A DNA stretch of 36,707 nucleotides from Actinomycetota bacterium (GTDB taxonomy: Bacteria; Actinomycetota; Actinomycetes; Mycobacteriales; JACQDL01). Every line of letters starts with the position of its first letter. Position 1 is the first letter of the stretch. Position numbers and translations under genes: made by a program. Positions 15,790-24,771 of the stretch are shown here, piece after piece. The notes under the pieces were generated by a model. It was not told the origin of the DNA. It did no database searches and saw nothing but the letters and a program-made list of their open reading frames with translations. The DNA lies in NCBI GenBank assembly GCA_016201065.1, contig JACQDL010000001.1, forward strand, positions 1 through 36,707, read 5' to 3'.

Positions 15790-16342
15790 TCGGGTCGCCG
15801 CGCCGCCCCGCCCCGACCGGCAGCGGCTTGGCGAACTCGTACTCCGTCGTCCGGGAGAGGTCGTGCAGGTCGCGGGAGCGCCCGGTGCGCTGGTAGCCGC
15901 ACCGCAGGTACAGCTGGTGCGCGTCGCGGAACCGGCTGTCCGACCACGCCACGACCACCGTGGCCCCGCCCCGGGCCGCCTCGGCCTCGACCACGCCGAC
16001 CAGCTCCGCGCCCAGGCCGCGCCGGCGGGCCGGGCGCGCGACGTACAGCGACTTGAGCTCCACCTCGGTCGCGCCGTGCGGCCGCAACCCCACCGAGGCG
16101 ACGACCTCGCCCGCGAGCTCGACCACCCACAACCGGCCACCCCGGGCGGCAACGGCGGTCGCTGGCGCGCGCAGCCATGGCTCCTCGCCATCGATGTCGA
16201 GCACACACCCCGGGTACTCGGCCCAGCACCCGCCGATCAGAGCGATCAGAGCGGCGGAGTCCGCATCCCGGACCACCCGCCGTCCCGGCGCGGGCACGGG
16301 CCGTCCACCGCGTCCGGTCCGGTCACCGACGACGTCGCGCAC
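15776..16342 (-). CDS. GNAT-family N-acetyltransferase
   Basis: The product is 188 aa. The acetyl-CoA site is recognisable in LKSLYVARPARRRGLGAELV (motif A, R/Q-x-x-G-x-G/A type). WSDSRFRDAHQLYLRCGYQRTG is the C-terminal motif B, and an acidic entry segment EYPGCVLDIDGEEPWL precedes them. It should acetylate a small amine or a protein N-terminus. GTG 16342 is preferred over GTG 16348 because GGGAGG stands 5 nt upstream of it. It overlaps the CPBP gene by 20 bp and the amidohydrolase gene by 14 bp. Confidence 0.85.
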   Translation of the reverse strand: MRDVVGDRTGRGGRPVPAPGRRVVRDADSAALIALIGGCWAEYPGCVLDIDGEEPWLRAPATAVAARGGRLWVVELAGEVVASVGLRPHGATEVELKSLYVARPARRRGLGAELVGVVEAEAARGGATVVVAWSDSRFRDAHQLYLRCGYQRTGRSRDLHDLSRTTEYEFAKPLPVGAGRRGDPSAAG

Positions 16343-17129
16343 GACCACCTCCCGGGGGGTCCCGACGGACGTGCCGCCCCGCTGCCGGCGGACCGCCCGG
16401 CACCGGGAGCAGAAGCACCCGCAGGTCCAGCAGCACGTGATAGAAGACCGGCAGCAGCAGGCTGCCGGTGCCGAGGTACAGCACGGCGAGGCAGCCGCCG
16501 AGCAGGCTGGTCAGGACGATCCCGAGCAGGCCCTGGTAGGCGTGCGCCAACCCGAAGCCGACGGCCGAGGCGAGGACCAGCTGGGATGACCCCCACCCCG
16601 GTGCCAGCGCGGTGACCACCGCGATGAGGAACCCCCGGTAGCACAGCTCCTCGCAGGTCCCGGCGGTGACCGCGAGCCCGGTGAACGCTCGGCGTTCCCG
16701 GAAGGTCCGGGGTAACAGCGCGACCACCGCCTCCGGCCCGACCGGCCGCTGGGGTTCGGGATGCCGGTCCAGCCGGTGTCGCACCGCGACCAGCGCGCCG
16801 GCCGTGGCGACCAGCCCCAGCCCACCGACCACGGTCACCGGCGCGGCCGATCCGGTCAGCCGCGGCAGCGCGACACCAACATGCCCGAGCCGCAGTCCGT
16901 CGGCGCCGAGGACGACGCCCACGCAGGCGACCAGCAGGACCCACTCGGTGGCCACCGTGCGCCGGTACCGGTAGAGGCGGGCATCGGGGTCGCGCCGGAC
17001 GGTCCGGAGGAACCGCCGATGACTCCACCGTCCGGTCACCGGTATCACGGCCACCAGGACCAGCAGCAGCCCGACCGACAGCACCAGCGACGGACCACTG
17101 AGGACCATGCCCGACGCGGGATTGCTCAC
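16323..17129 (-). CDS. CPBP-family intramembrane metalloprotease
   Basis: This is a 268-aa multi-pass protein with the three CPBP (Abi/Rce1-like) motifs: EELCYRG (the EExxxR active site), FGLAHAYQG (FxxxH) and PVFYHVLLD (HxxxD). About seven hydrophobic segments are visible. Relatives cleave membrane or prenylated peptides, or protect against self-made bacteriocins; the target here is unknown. GTG 17129 has GGGAG about 7 nt upstream. It follows the pseudouridine synthase gene by only 13 bp. Confidence 0.9.
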   Translation of the reverse strand: MSNPASGMVLSGPSLVLSVGLLLVLVAVIPVTGRWSHRRFLRTVRRDPDARLYRYRRTVATEWVLLVACVGVVLGADGLRLGHVGVALPRLTGSAAPVTVVGGLGLVATAGALVAVRHRLDRHPEPQRPVGPEAVVALLPRTFRERRAFTGLAVTAGTCEELCYRGFLIAVVTALAPGWGSSQLVLASAVGFGLAHAYQGLLGIVLTSLLGGCLAVLYLGTGSLLLPVFYHVLLDLRVLLLPVPGGPPAAGRHVRRDPPGGGRARRRR

Positions 17130-17142
17130 CCGCCGCTCCCAT

Positions 17143-18093
17143 TCACGACTCGGCCCGGACGCGCTCCAGAGCGGTCTCCAGGTCCTGCGGATAGGGGCTG
17201 ACGAACTCTACCCGCTGACCGTCAGCGGGGTGCCGGAAGGCGAGTCGCCGCGCGTGCAGCCACTGCCGGGTCAGCCCGAGGCGGGTGGCCAGCACCGGGT
17301 CGGCGCCGTAGGTCAGGTCGCCGACGCACGGGTGGCGCACGGCGGCCATGTGGACCCGGATCTGGTGGGTGCGGCCGGTTTCCAGCGTCACGTCCAGCAG
17401 GCTCGCCGCGCGGAAGACCTCGATCGTGTCGTAGTGCGTCACGCTGGGCCGGCCCCCGGCCACCACGGCGAACTTCCAGTCGTGCCGGGGGTGCCGGTCG
17501 ATCGGGGCGTCGATCGTCCCCCGGGTCGGGTCCGGACGGCCCTGCACGAGCGCGTGGTACTGCTTGTCGACGGTCCGCGACCGGAACTGGTCCTTCAGGT
17601 CGGTGTAGGCCCGCTCGCTGGCGGCGAGGACCATCACCCCGGTCGTGCCGGCATCCAGCCGATGCACGACGCCCTGCCGCTCGGCCGCTCCGGAGGTGGA
17701 GATCCGGTACCCCATCGCGGCGACCCCACCGATCACGGTCGGCCCGTCCCAGCCCGGGCTGGGGTGCGCGGCAACGCCGACCGGCTTGTCGATGACCACG
17801 ATGTCGTCGTCGTGATGGAGCACGACCAGGCCGGCCACCGGCTGCGGTGGCGCCACCGGCAGCCCGCGCGGAGCGGGCAGGGTCACCTCCAGCCAGCACC
17901 CCGCGCGCAGCCGGGTCGACTTGTCGGCCGGGTGCCCGTCGACCGACACGTCACCGGCGGCGACCAGCTCCGCCGCGGCGGTGCGGGAGAGCCCGAAAAG
18001 GCGGGAGAGTGCCGAGTCCAGCCGGAGGCCATCCAGGCCGTCCGGAACGGGCATCAGTCGCGTGTCTCGACCCGGCCGGGCGGAGGCGCTCAT
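17143..18093 (-). CDS. RluA/RluD-family rRNA pseudouridine synthase
   Basis: This is a 316-aa enzyme that isomerises uridines in 23S rRNA. An S4 RNA-binding domain occupies about residues 21-80 ([21 protein letters not shown]). The catalytic aspartate is D147 in [12 protein letters not shown], with downstream [12 protein letters not shown] and [13 protein letters not shown]. The ATG overlaps the lspA stop (ATGA), the standard actinobacterial lspA-rluD pair. Which uridines it modifies is inferred only by family. Confidence 0.94.
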   Translation of the reverse strand: MSASARPGRDTRLMPVPDGLDGLRLDSALSRLFGLSRTAAAELVAAGDVSVDGHPADKSTRLRAGCWLEVTLPAPRGLPVAPPQPVAGLVVLHHDDDIVVIDKPVGVAAHPSPGWDGPTVIGGVAAMGYRISTSGAAERQGVVHRLDAGTTGVMVLAASERAYTDLKDQFRSRTVDKQYHALVQGRPDPTRGTIDAPIDRHPRHDWKFAVVAGGRPSVTHYDTIEVFRAASLLDVTLETGRTHQIRVHMAAVRHPCVGDLTYGADPVLATRLGLTRQWLHARRLAFRHPADGQRVEFVSPYPQDLETALERVRAES

Positions 18094-18692
18094 TCCTGAC
18101 CGGCGGCGGCGGGTCCGACCCGACCCCGACCCCGGCTCCGGACTCCCGACGGCTCGACGCCGAGGAAGGCGAGGAGCACGGTCAGCACGCCACCGACCAC
18201 GATGCCCGAGTCCGCCAGGTTGAAGACGGGAAAGAACCGACCGGCCGGATCGAGCACGCTGATCCAGTCCACCACCCAGCCGCGCATCGGTCCGGGGCTG
18301 CGGAAGAGCCGATCGACGAGGTTACCGGCGGCGCCACCGAGGATCAGCCCCAGCGCCACCGCCCACGGCCGGGAGCGCAGCCGCGGGGCGGTGCGCAGGA
18401 TGAGCACGACCGCGGCGGCGGCAATGGCCGTGAAGAGCACGGTCGCACCCTGCGCGAACGAGAAGGCTGCGCCCGGGTTGCGGGCCTCGATGAGGTAGGC
18501 AAGCCCGCCGGGCAGGCGGACCGGCGGCCGGTCACCCAGCGCCGCGACGACGATCGTCTTGGTCGCGATGTCGACGACCAGCACCGCCAGCGCGACCCCG
18601 ATGAGCAACCTCGTCCGGGTGAGGGCACGACCGGCCGGCACGCCGTCCTCCGGTGCGGTACCGGCATCCGCCAGGTCTGTGGTGTCTGTCAC
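18090..18692 (-). CDS. lspA: Lipoprotein signal peptidase (signal peptidase II)
   Basis: This is a 200-aa, four-TM aspartic protease that removes signal peptides from diacylglyceryl-modified prolipoproteins. The two catalytic aspartates are in GNLVDRLF and FNLADSGI, and the conserved NPGAAFSF segment is also present. GTG 18692 is used; GTG 18695 is one codon earlier, and neither has a strong ribosome site. A longer frame (to 18833) runs through the neighbouring gene and is rejected. It lies 50 bp after the TraR/DksA-type gene. Confidence 0.95.
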   Translation of the reverse strand: MTDTTDLADAGTAPEDGVPAGRALTRTRLLIGVALAVLVVDIATKTIVVAALGDRPPVRLPGGLAYLIEARNPGAAFSFAQGATVLFTAIAAAAVVLILRTAPRLRSRPWAVALGLILGGAAGNLVDRLFRSPGPMRGWVVDWISVLDPAGRFFPVFNLADSGIVVGGVLTVLLAFLGVEPSGVRSRGRGRVGPAAAGQE

Positions 18693-18742
18693 CACCCCAG
18701 TGTCCCGCCTGGTGGGTGATCGGTCAGCGGCGCACCCCTGGA

Positions 18743-19222
18743 TCAGCGCCGCTCCTCTCGCTGTTTGCACTCCACGCACAGGGTCGCGCTGGGGAACGCC
18801 TGCAACCGGGCCTTCGCGATCGCCTTTCCGCACCCCTCGCAGATGCCGTAGGTGCCGCCGTCGATCCGCTCGATCGCTCGCTCGATCTGGGTCAGCAGGT
18901 CGAGCCGGTTGTGCGCGATCGACAGCTCCTGCTCCCGCTCCAGCGTCTTGGTGCCGGTATCGGCCTGGTCGTCCCCTGCCCCATCGCGCACGAAGTGCTG
19001 CACGTCGTTGAGGTCGGCCATGGTGCGCTCGTACTCGGCGCGGAGCTCGACGAGCTGGGCCTGCAGCTCGCTGCGGACCTCAGCCAGCTCGGTGACGCTC
19101 CACCCGGTTGCCGCCTGCGCCTGTGTGTTGGTCGTCTTGGTCACGGCAGTGGCCTTTCTCACCGAGGTGTTGGATGCGGCCGGCGGTGTCATGGCGGGCG
19201 CGCTACGGGCTGGGGTGCTCAC
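18743..19222 (-). CDS. TraR/DksA-type C4 zinc finger protein
   Basis: The product is up to 159 aa. The N-terminal ~35 residues are Ala/Thr/Lys-rich and low-complexity. A coiled-coil hairpin follows (ELAEVRSELQAQLVELRAEYERTM and NRLDLLTQIERAIERI), then the C4 finger CEGC-x17-CVEC. DksA relatives bind RNA polymerase through the secondary channel; the acidic tip residues GDDQAD lie between the helices. The start is uncertain: GTG 19222 gives the family-like basic tail, whereas GTG 19144 has a GAAAGG upstream and would give 133 aa. It is probably the first gene of the lspA transcript. Confidence 0.87.
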   Translation of the reverse strand: MSTPARSAPAMTPPAASNTSVRKATAVTKTTNTQAQAATGWSVTELAEVRSELQAQLVELRAEYERTMADLNDVQHFVRDGAGDDQADTGTKTLEREQELSIAHNRLDLLTQIERAIERIDGGTYGICEGCGKAIAKARLQAFPSATLCVECKQREERR

Positions 19223-19345
19223 GGCCGGGCCGGACCGCAAGGACCGACCCACCCTGAGGGACACGATCACGAGATGAGCGCACAGGATACGTTCCGACCA
19301 AGTGTCGTGGCCACCGTAACGCGCGGCAACTGGCAAAGGTGCCGG

Positions 19346-20878
19346 CTAGGCCGAACGGCCGCGCGTGCCATCACCTGTTCCACCCAGCCACGCGGCCAAC
19401 CGCCCGTGGGTGCTGATCGACCGGAGCCGCCGTTCGGCGGCGTCCCGGCTCCGCGCCGTGGCCACGACCAGCAGCTGGTCCCCACGGACCAGCCTGGTCT
19501 GCAGTTCCGGCACGATGCTGCGGCCGGCGCGGACCACCAGCGACAGCGCAGCGCCGGGCGGCAGTTGCAGCTCGTCGACGTACACCCCGTGCAGGCGGGA
19601 CCGCGCGGTGATCCTGAGCTGGAGCAGATCGGCATCGAGCTCGGCCAGCGGCGCGGACTCGACGTCGACGTCCCTGGTCTGGTCGTCGTCGACGACCTGG
19701 AGCAGCCGGGCCACCACGGGCAGCGACGCACCCTGCGCCAGGGTGAACACCGCGACCAGCACGAGGACCACATCGAAGACCCGCGACCCGCCGGGCAACC
19801 GGATCGTGTCCGGGATCGTCGCCAGCACGATCGGCACGGCGCCCCGCAGCCCCGCCCAGGACAGGAACGCCTGCTCCCGCCACGGGATCCGGAACCACAC
19901 CGTCGAGACGATCACCGACGCGGGCCGCGCGAGCAGCAGCAGCCCACCGCCGATCACCACCGCCGGGAACACCGCGGCCGCCAGCCGGTGTGGCGTGGCG
20001 AGCAGGCCAAGGAGCACGAACAACCCGATCTGGGCCAGCCACGCCACCCCCTCGGCGAACCCCAGGGTGGCGTGCCGGTGCGGGAGCCGCGCATTGCCCA
20101 GGATCAGCCCGGCCAGGTACACGGCGAGGAAGCCCGAGCCGTGGGCCAGCGCCGCCACCGCGTACCCGATCACCGCGAGCGCCACCGTCGCGAGCGGGTA
20201 CAGCCCCGCCAGCGGCAACGCGACCCGGCGCAGCAGCACCGAGCCGAGCCAGCCGATCGCGGTACCGATCGCGGCACCTACCACGAACTCGTAGCCCACC
20301 AGACCCACCGCACCGAGCACCGACCCGGGCCGGTCAAGGGCCGCGTCGCTGGCCAGCAACGCGACCAGCAGGACCGCTGGCGCGTCGTTGAAGCCGGACT
20401 CCAGCTCCAACACCGCCATCAGCCGGCGCCGCAATGTCAACCGACGCAACGTGGCGAAGACCGCCGCCGCGTCCGTGGAGGACACCACCGCGCCGAGCAG
20501 CAGGCCGGTCCGCCAGTCCACGTCCAGCAGGGCGACCGTGAGCGCGCCGGTGACGGCCGTCGACACGGCCACCCCGACGGTGGAGATCACCAGCGCCAGC
20601 GGGACCGAGCCGCGCACCGTGGACCAGCGGGTGGTCAGCCCGCCCTCGGCGAGGATGAGCGCCAGCGCCCACATCGCCAGCAACCGGGCGAGCTCGGGGT
20701 TGTCGAACCGGACCCCGGCGACATCCTCGCCGATGAGTACGCCGAACCCGAGGTAGATCAACAGGCTGGGTAGGCCGACCCGGGTGGCCAGCCGCATCGC
20801 GAGCACACCCACCAGCACCACGACGGCACCGACCAGCAACGCCAGATCGGGGCCACCCGCCAGGCCGGCACCGGTCAT
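19346..20878 (-). CDS. CvrA/NhaP2-type cation/proton antiporter with TrkA-C domain
   Basis: This is a 510-aa protein with 12-13 membrane segments spanning about residues 10-400 (GLPSLLIYLGFGVLIGED; SSTDAAAVFATLR, which contains the ion-binding Asp; ELESGFNDAPAVLLV; SWAGLRGAVPIVLA). A cytoplasmic RCK-C/TrkA-C domain follows (about 440-500, SRLHGVYVDELQLPPG). Family members export K+ or Na+ in exchange for protons and are gated by a ligand at the C-domain. The ATG overlaps the DUF167 stop (ATGA). Confidence 0.92.
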   Translation of the reverse strand: MTGAGLAGGPDLALLVGAVVVLVGVLAMRLATRVGLPSLLIYLGFGVLIGEDVAGVRFDNPELARLLAMWALALILAEGGLTTRWSTVRGSVPLALVISTVGVAVSTAVTGALTVALLDVDWRTGLLLGAVVSSTDAAAVFATLRRLTLRRRLMAVLELESGFNDAPAVLLVALLASDAALDRPGSVLGAVGLVGYEFVVGAAIGTAIGWLGSVLLRRVALPLAGLYPLATVALAVIGYAVAALAHGSGFLAVYLAGLILGNARLPHRHATLGFAEGVAWLAQIGLFVLLGLLATPHRLAAAVFPAVVIGGGLLLLARPASVIVSTVWFRIPWREQAFLSWAGLRGAVPIVLATIPDTIRLPGGSRVFDVVLVLVAVFTLAQGASLPVVARLLQVVDDDQTRDVDVESAPLAELDADLLQLRITARSRLHGVYVDELQLPPGAALSLVVRAGRSIVPELQTRLVRGDQLLVVATARSRDAAERRLRSISTHGRLAAWLGGTGDGTRGRSA

Positions 20879-21183
20879 CTGGGACCGAGCAGCTCAGCCA
20901 GCCGGTCAGCGGCGTACGCAGCGGACTCGACAGTGCTGGTCTCGAGATCGACCGCGACAAGCTTGTCTCGGCTGCCCGCTCCGAGGACCAGCCGGAGGCA
21001 CCGCCGGGGCACGCCAAGCGCGGCCGCGAGAGCCCGCAGGGCGGCCTCGGTCGCCCGCCCGTCCACCGCGGGCGCGGCCACCGCCACCACCAGGGCGCGC
21101 CCGCGGGGGCCGTCGTAGGCACCACCCACGGCCGGCCGGGACGCTGCCGGGCGGACCCGGATCGGCACTCTCAGCTCACGCAC
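20875..21183 (-). CDS. DUF167 (YggU-family) protein
   Basis: This is a 102-aa protein with the DUF167 core: RVPIRVRPAASRPAVGG, LVVAVAAPAVDGRATEAALRALA, a variable turn, then LGAGSRDKLVAVD. The function is unknown in the family. GTG 21183 begins the conserved region; it lacks a clear ribosome site. The frame stays open to 21621 through the ileS leader, but that part is not protein-like. Its stop overlaps the antiporter start. Confidence 0.82.
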   Translation of the reverse strand: MRELRVPIRVRPAASRPAVGGAYDGPRGRALVVAVAAPAVDGRATEAALRALAAALGVPRRCLRLVLGAGSRDKLVAVDLETSTVESAAYAADRLAELLGPR

Positions 21184-21244
21184 CGTGCCATTGTCCGGGA
21201 CGCGCGTCGCGCGCCCTCCACAGCGGGCTCGGCGGTTCCTGATT

Positions 21245-21288
21245 TTCGCGGCGCCGCCACGGCATGATATTCGCGGCGCCGCCACGGC
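21245..21288. repeat. Tandem 25-bp repeat between DUF167 gene and ileS
   Basis: A 19-bp unit beginning TTCGCGGCGCCGCCACGGC occurs at 21245-21263 and again, identical, at 21270-21288, with a 6-bp spacer (period 25 bp). Each unit contains the palindrome GGCGCC. It lies just upstream of the ileS leader promoter region. Confidence 0.85.
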
Positions 21289-21317
21289 GTGGCTCGCGGA
21301 ATCCGCGACGACACGGC

Positions 21318-21323
21318 TACCAT
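21318..21323 (+). promoter_or_regulatory. Candidate -10 box of the ileS leader transcript
   Basis: TACCAT would start transcription near 21330, immediately before the T-box Stem I (GACGAGTAGCG at about 21341). The -35 region is GC-rich and not convincing. Confidence 0.35.
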
Positions 21324-21330
21324 CGGTTCC

Positions 21331-21570
21331 GCGTCGACGGGGACGAGTAGCGCCGGACGCAGCCCGCAGCGACCCGGGGACGGTGTGAGCCCGGGGGCTG
21401 CCCGGCGCGAAGATCACCCCCGAGCCCCGGAAGAACGGACCGGTGACGGTCCCAGTAGAACCGGACCACGAACGAGAGGGCAGCCGGCAGCGGCAGCCAA
21501 GGAGGGTGGTACCGCGGCGGTCACCGTCGTCCCTCCGCGCAAGGTGGCACCGACTTGCCGGAGGAGAACA
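21331..21570 (+). promoter_or_regulatory. Translational T-box riboswitch (isoleucine) in the ileS leader
   Basis: The leader opens with the Stem I signature GACGAGTAG. The specifier is ATC (Ile) at 21413-21415, in a GAAGATCACC context like other actinobacterial ileS T-boxes. The T-box bulge sequence AGGGTGGTACCGCGG is at 21503-21517. CCCTCCG (21531-21537) can pair either with GGAGGG at 21501-21506 (antisequestrator, uncharged tRNA-Ile bound) or with the ribosome site GGAGGAG at 21560-21566 (sequestrator). Uncharged tRNA-Ile should therefore expose the ribosome site and raise IleS translation. No terminator hairpin with a U-tract is present, which fits translational control. Confidence 0.93.
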
Positions 21571-21576
21571 GTCACG

Positions 21577-24500
21577 ATGGCCGACGACACCCGCCCGACC
21601 TTCACGCCGCTGCCCAGCCACGTCGACCTACCGCGGCTGGACCGCGAGGTCCTGGATCGGTGGGCCGAGCGGAAGGTCTTCGCCCGCAGCCTGGAGCAGA
21701 CGGCCACCGGGCCGCGCTGGGTCTTCTACGAGGGCCCACCGACGGCCAACGGGACGCCCGGCACGCATCACGTGGAGGCGCGGGTCTTCAAGGACGTCTT
21801 CCCGCGGTTCAAGACGATGAAGGGGTTCCACGTGCCGCGCCGGGCCGGCTGGGACTGCCACGGCCTGCCGGTGGAGCTCGCGGTGGAGAAGGAGCTCGGC
21901 TTCACCGGCAAGCCCGACATCGAGCGGTACGGGATCGCCGAGTTCAACACCCGGTGCCGGGAGTCGGTGGCCCGGCACGTCGACGAGTTCACCGCGATGA
22001 CCGAGCGGATGGGGTACTGGGTCGACTTCTCCCAGGCGTACTGGACGATGTCGACGGAGTACGTCGAGAGCGTGTGGTGGTCGCTGAAGCGCATCTTCGA
22101 GGCGGGTCTGCTGGTCGCCGACCACCGGGTCGCGCCGTACTGCCCGCGCTGCGGCACCGGGCTGTCCGACCACGAGGTCGCGCAGGGGTACGAGACCGTG
22201 GTGGACCCCTCGGTCTTCGTCCGGTTCCCGGTGACGGGCTGGGGTCCGGCGGTCGACCTCCCGCCGGGCGTCGCCGGCGGGCCGGTGGAGCTCCTGGTGT
22301 GGACCACGACGCCATGGACCCTGGTCTCGAACACCGCGGTCGCGGTCCATCCGGACGTGAGCTACGCCGTGGTCCGCACGCCGACCGGAACCTTCGTGGT
22401 GGCCGAACCACTGTTGGCCGGCCTGCTCGGCGACGGCGCCAGCGCCGAGGTGCTGGCCCTGGTGCCCGGCCGGACGCTGGAGGGCACCACCTACGCGCCG
22501 CCGTTCGACCTGGTGGAGATCCCCCAGGCGCACCGGGTCGTGCTCGCTGGCTACGTCACCACCGCCGACGGCACCGGGCTGGTGCACCAGGCGCCCGCCT
22601 TCGGCGCCGACGACCTCGCCGTCTGCCGGGCCTACGGACTGCCCGTGGTCAACCCGATCGAGGCCGACGGCACGTTCGCCGCGACGGTCCCGCTGGTCGG
22701 CGGCATCTTCTTCAAGGACGCGGATCGGACCCTGGTCGCCGACCTGGAGCGGCGTGGCCGGCTCTTCCGGCAGGCGCCGTACGAGCACAGCTACCCGCAC
22801 TGCTGGCGCTGTCACACCCCGTTGATGTACTACGCGCAGCCGTCCTGGTACATCCGCACGAGCGCGGTCAAGGACCAGCTGCTGGCCGAGAACGAGCGCA
22901 CCACCTGGTATCCGGCCCACATCAAGCACGGCCGCTACGGCGACTGGTTGAACAACAACGTCGACTGGGCACTGTCCCGCAACCGGTACTGGGGCACCCC
23001 GCTACCACTGTGGCGGTGCCCCGCCGGACACCTCACCGCGGTCGGTTCGCTGGCCGAGCTCGGCACCCTCGCCGGGCGGGACACCAGCGGGCTGGACCCG
23101 CACCGGCCGTACGTCGACGAGGTCACCCTGGCATGCCCGGAGTGCGGCGAGCGGTCCAGCAGGGTGCCGGAGGTGATCGACGCCTGGTACGACTCGGGCT
23201 CGATGCCATTCGCCCAGGTTGGCTACCCGCACCGGCCCGGTTCGGCCGAGGAGCTGGAGGCGATGTACCCGGCGCAGTTCATCTGCGAGGCCATCGATCA
23301 GACCCGCGGCTGGTTCTACACCCTGATGGCGGTCGGCACGCTGGTCTTCGAGCGGTCGTCGTACCAGAACGTGCTCTGCCTCGGTCACATCCTCGCCGAG
23401 GACGGCCGGAAGATGAGCAAGCACCTGGGCAACATCCTGGAGCCGATCCCGCTGATGGACGCGCACGGTGCCGACGCGCTGCGCTGGTTCATGCTCGCCT
23501 CCGGCTCGCCGTGGACACCACGCCGGGTCGGTCCCGCGGCGCTGGAGGAGATCGTCCGCAAGGTCTTGCTGACGTACTGGAGCACGGCGTCGTTCCTGAC
23601 CCTCTACGGGCACGCGGCCGGGTGGCGGCCGGGAGACCGCCCGGCCCCGGCGGTGGCCGACCGGCCCGCGCTGGACCGGTGGGCGATCTCCGAGGCCCAC
23701 CGGCTGGCCCGGGATGTCGACGCGGCGCTGGAGGAGTTCGACACCACCCGCGCCGGCCGGCTGCTCGGCCAGTACGTCGAGGAGCTGTCGAACTGGTACG
23801 TCCGCCGGTCCCGCCGCCGGTTCTGGGGCGGCGACCCGGCGGCACTGGCCACCCTGTACGAGTGCCTGCGGACCCTCACCCTGCTCATGGCGCCGTTCGC
23901 GCCGTTCCTCACCGACGCGGTGTGGGAGCGGGTCTTCCACGCCACCGCCGAGGAGCTCCCGGACTCGGTCCACCTCGCCCGGTGGCCGGACGTCGATGCG
24001 GCACTGATCGACGACCGCCTCGCCGGCCAGGTCGCGATGGCCCGGCGGCTGGTGGAGGCCGGCCGGGCGGCTCGGGCCGCCTCCGGGGTGCGCACCCGGC
24101 AACCGCTGTCCCGGGCGCTGGTCGGTGCCGCCGGCTGGGGCGACCTGCCAGCGGAGCTGCGCGCCGAGATCGCCGAGGAGCTCAACGTCGGCGAGGTGAG
24201 TGCGCTCCGGTCTACCGACGGTGAGCTGGTGGATGTCGCGGTCAAGCCGAACTTCCGCGCGCTCGGCAAAAGGTTCGGCTCCGGCACCAAGGCCGTCGCG
24301 GCGGCCGTCGCGCAGTCCGCTCCCGCGGCGCTGGCGACGGCGGTGCGCGAGGGTGGTCGGGCCACCGTGCTGGTGGATGGCACCCCGGTGGAGCTGTCCG
24401 CCGACGAGCTGCTGGTCACCGAGACGCCCCGAACGGGCTGGTCGGTCGCGACCGAGGGCGGCGAGACCGTCGCCCTGGACCTGACGATCACCCCGGAGCT

Positions 24501-24771
24501 GCGCCGGGCCGGGCTGGCCCGGGAGGTCGTCCGGCTGGTGCAGGAGGCCCGCAAGTCCGCCGGCTTCGACATCTCCGACCGGATCGCCCTGTGGTGGTCG
24601 GCGACCGGCGAGACCGGCGAGGCGCTGGCGGAGCACGGTGCGGCGATCGCCGAGGAGGTGTTGGCCAGCACGGTGACCGCGGGTGGGCCGGCAGAGCTGT
24701 CCGGGCTGGCAGAGCTGGTCTCACGTGACGACCCGGAGCTGGGGCTGTCCTTCTGGCTGCGCCGGGCCTGA
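21577..24771 (+). CDS. ileS: Isoleucyl-tRNA synthetase (type 2-like, altered HIGH motif)
   Basis: This is a 1064-aa class I synthetase charging tRNA-Ile. The catalytic entry FYEGPPTANGTPGTHHVEAR contains GTHH at residues 62-65, where most enzymes have H-x-G-H. The CP1 editing domain spans about 180-400 (WTTTPWTL near 247). KMSKH is at 612-616. The anticodon-binding helical domain and a C-terminal extension (RRAGLAREVVRLVQEARKSAGF) resemble the eukaryote-like type 2 enzymes. ATG 21577 has GGAGGAG 10 nt upstream. It is controlled by the T-box leader. The stop abuts the convergent minus-strand gene. Confidence 0.97.
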   Translation: MADDTRPTFTPLPSHVDLPRLDREVLDRWAERKVFARSLEQTATGPRWVFYEGPPTANGTPGTHHVEARVFKDVFPRFKTMKGFHVPRRAGWDCHGLPVELAVEKELGFTGKPDIERYGIAEFNTRCRESVARHVDEFTAMTERMGYWVDFSQAYWTMSTEYVESVWWSLKRIFEAGLLVADHRVAPYCPRCGTGLSDHEVAQGYETVVDPSVFVRFPVTGWGPAVDLPPGVAGGPVELLVWTTTPWTLVSNTAVAVHPDVSYAVVRTPTGTFVVAEPLLAGLLGDGASAEVLALVPGRTLEGTTYAPPFDLVEIPQAHRVVLAGYVTTADGTGLVHQAPAFGADDLAVCRAYGLPVVNPIEADGTFAATVPLVGGIFFKDADRTLVADLERRGRLFRQAPYEHSYPHCWRCHTPLMYYAQPSWYIRTSAVKDQLLAENERTTWYPAHIKHGRYGDWLNNNVDWALSRNRYWGTPLPLWRCPAGHLTAVGSLAELGTLAGRDTSGLDPHRPYVDEVTLACPECGERSSRVPEVIDAWYDSGSMPFAQVGYPHRPGSAEELEAMYPAQFICEAIDQTRGWFYTLMAVGTLVFERSSYQNVLCLGHILAEDGRKMSKHLGNILEPIPLMDAHGADALRWFMLASGSPWTPRRVGPAALEEIVRKVLLTYWSTASFLTLYGHAAGWRPGDRPAPAVADRPALDRWAISEAHRLARDVDAALEEFDTTRAGRLLGQYVEELSNWYVRRSRRRFWGGDPAALATLYECLRTLTLLMAPFAPFLTDAVWERVFHATAEELPDSVHLARWPDVDAALIDDRLAGQVAMARRLVEAGRAARAASGVRTRQPLSRALVGAAGWGDLPAELRAEIAEELNVGEVSALRSTDGELVDVAVKPNFRALGKRFGSGTKAVAAAVAQSAPAALATAVREGGRATVLVDGTPVELSADELLVTETPRTGWSVATEGGETVALDLTITPELRRAGLAREVVRLVQEARKSAGFDISDRIALWWSATGETGEALAEHGAAIAEEVLASTVTAGGPAELSGLAELVSRDDPELGLSFWLRRA

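Noticed and set aside
18653-20773. 706-codon open frame on the plus strand, antisense to the antiporter, DksA-like and lspA genes
   Set aside because: Its composition is Arg/Gln/His/Pro-rich low complexity, as expected of the complement of GC-rich genes, and no domain is recognisable. The opposite strand encodes clear families.
21555-24224. 889-codon frame overlapping ileS on the same strand, and several long antisense frames
   Set aside because: They lie out of frame with the full-length synthetase, whose motifs are complete; composition is Arg/Gly-rich shadow.
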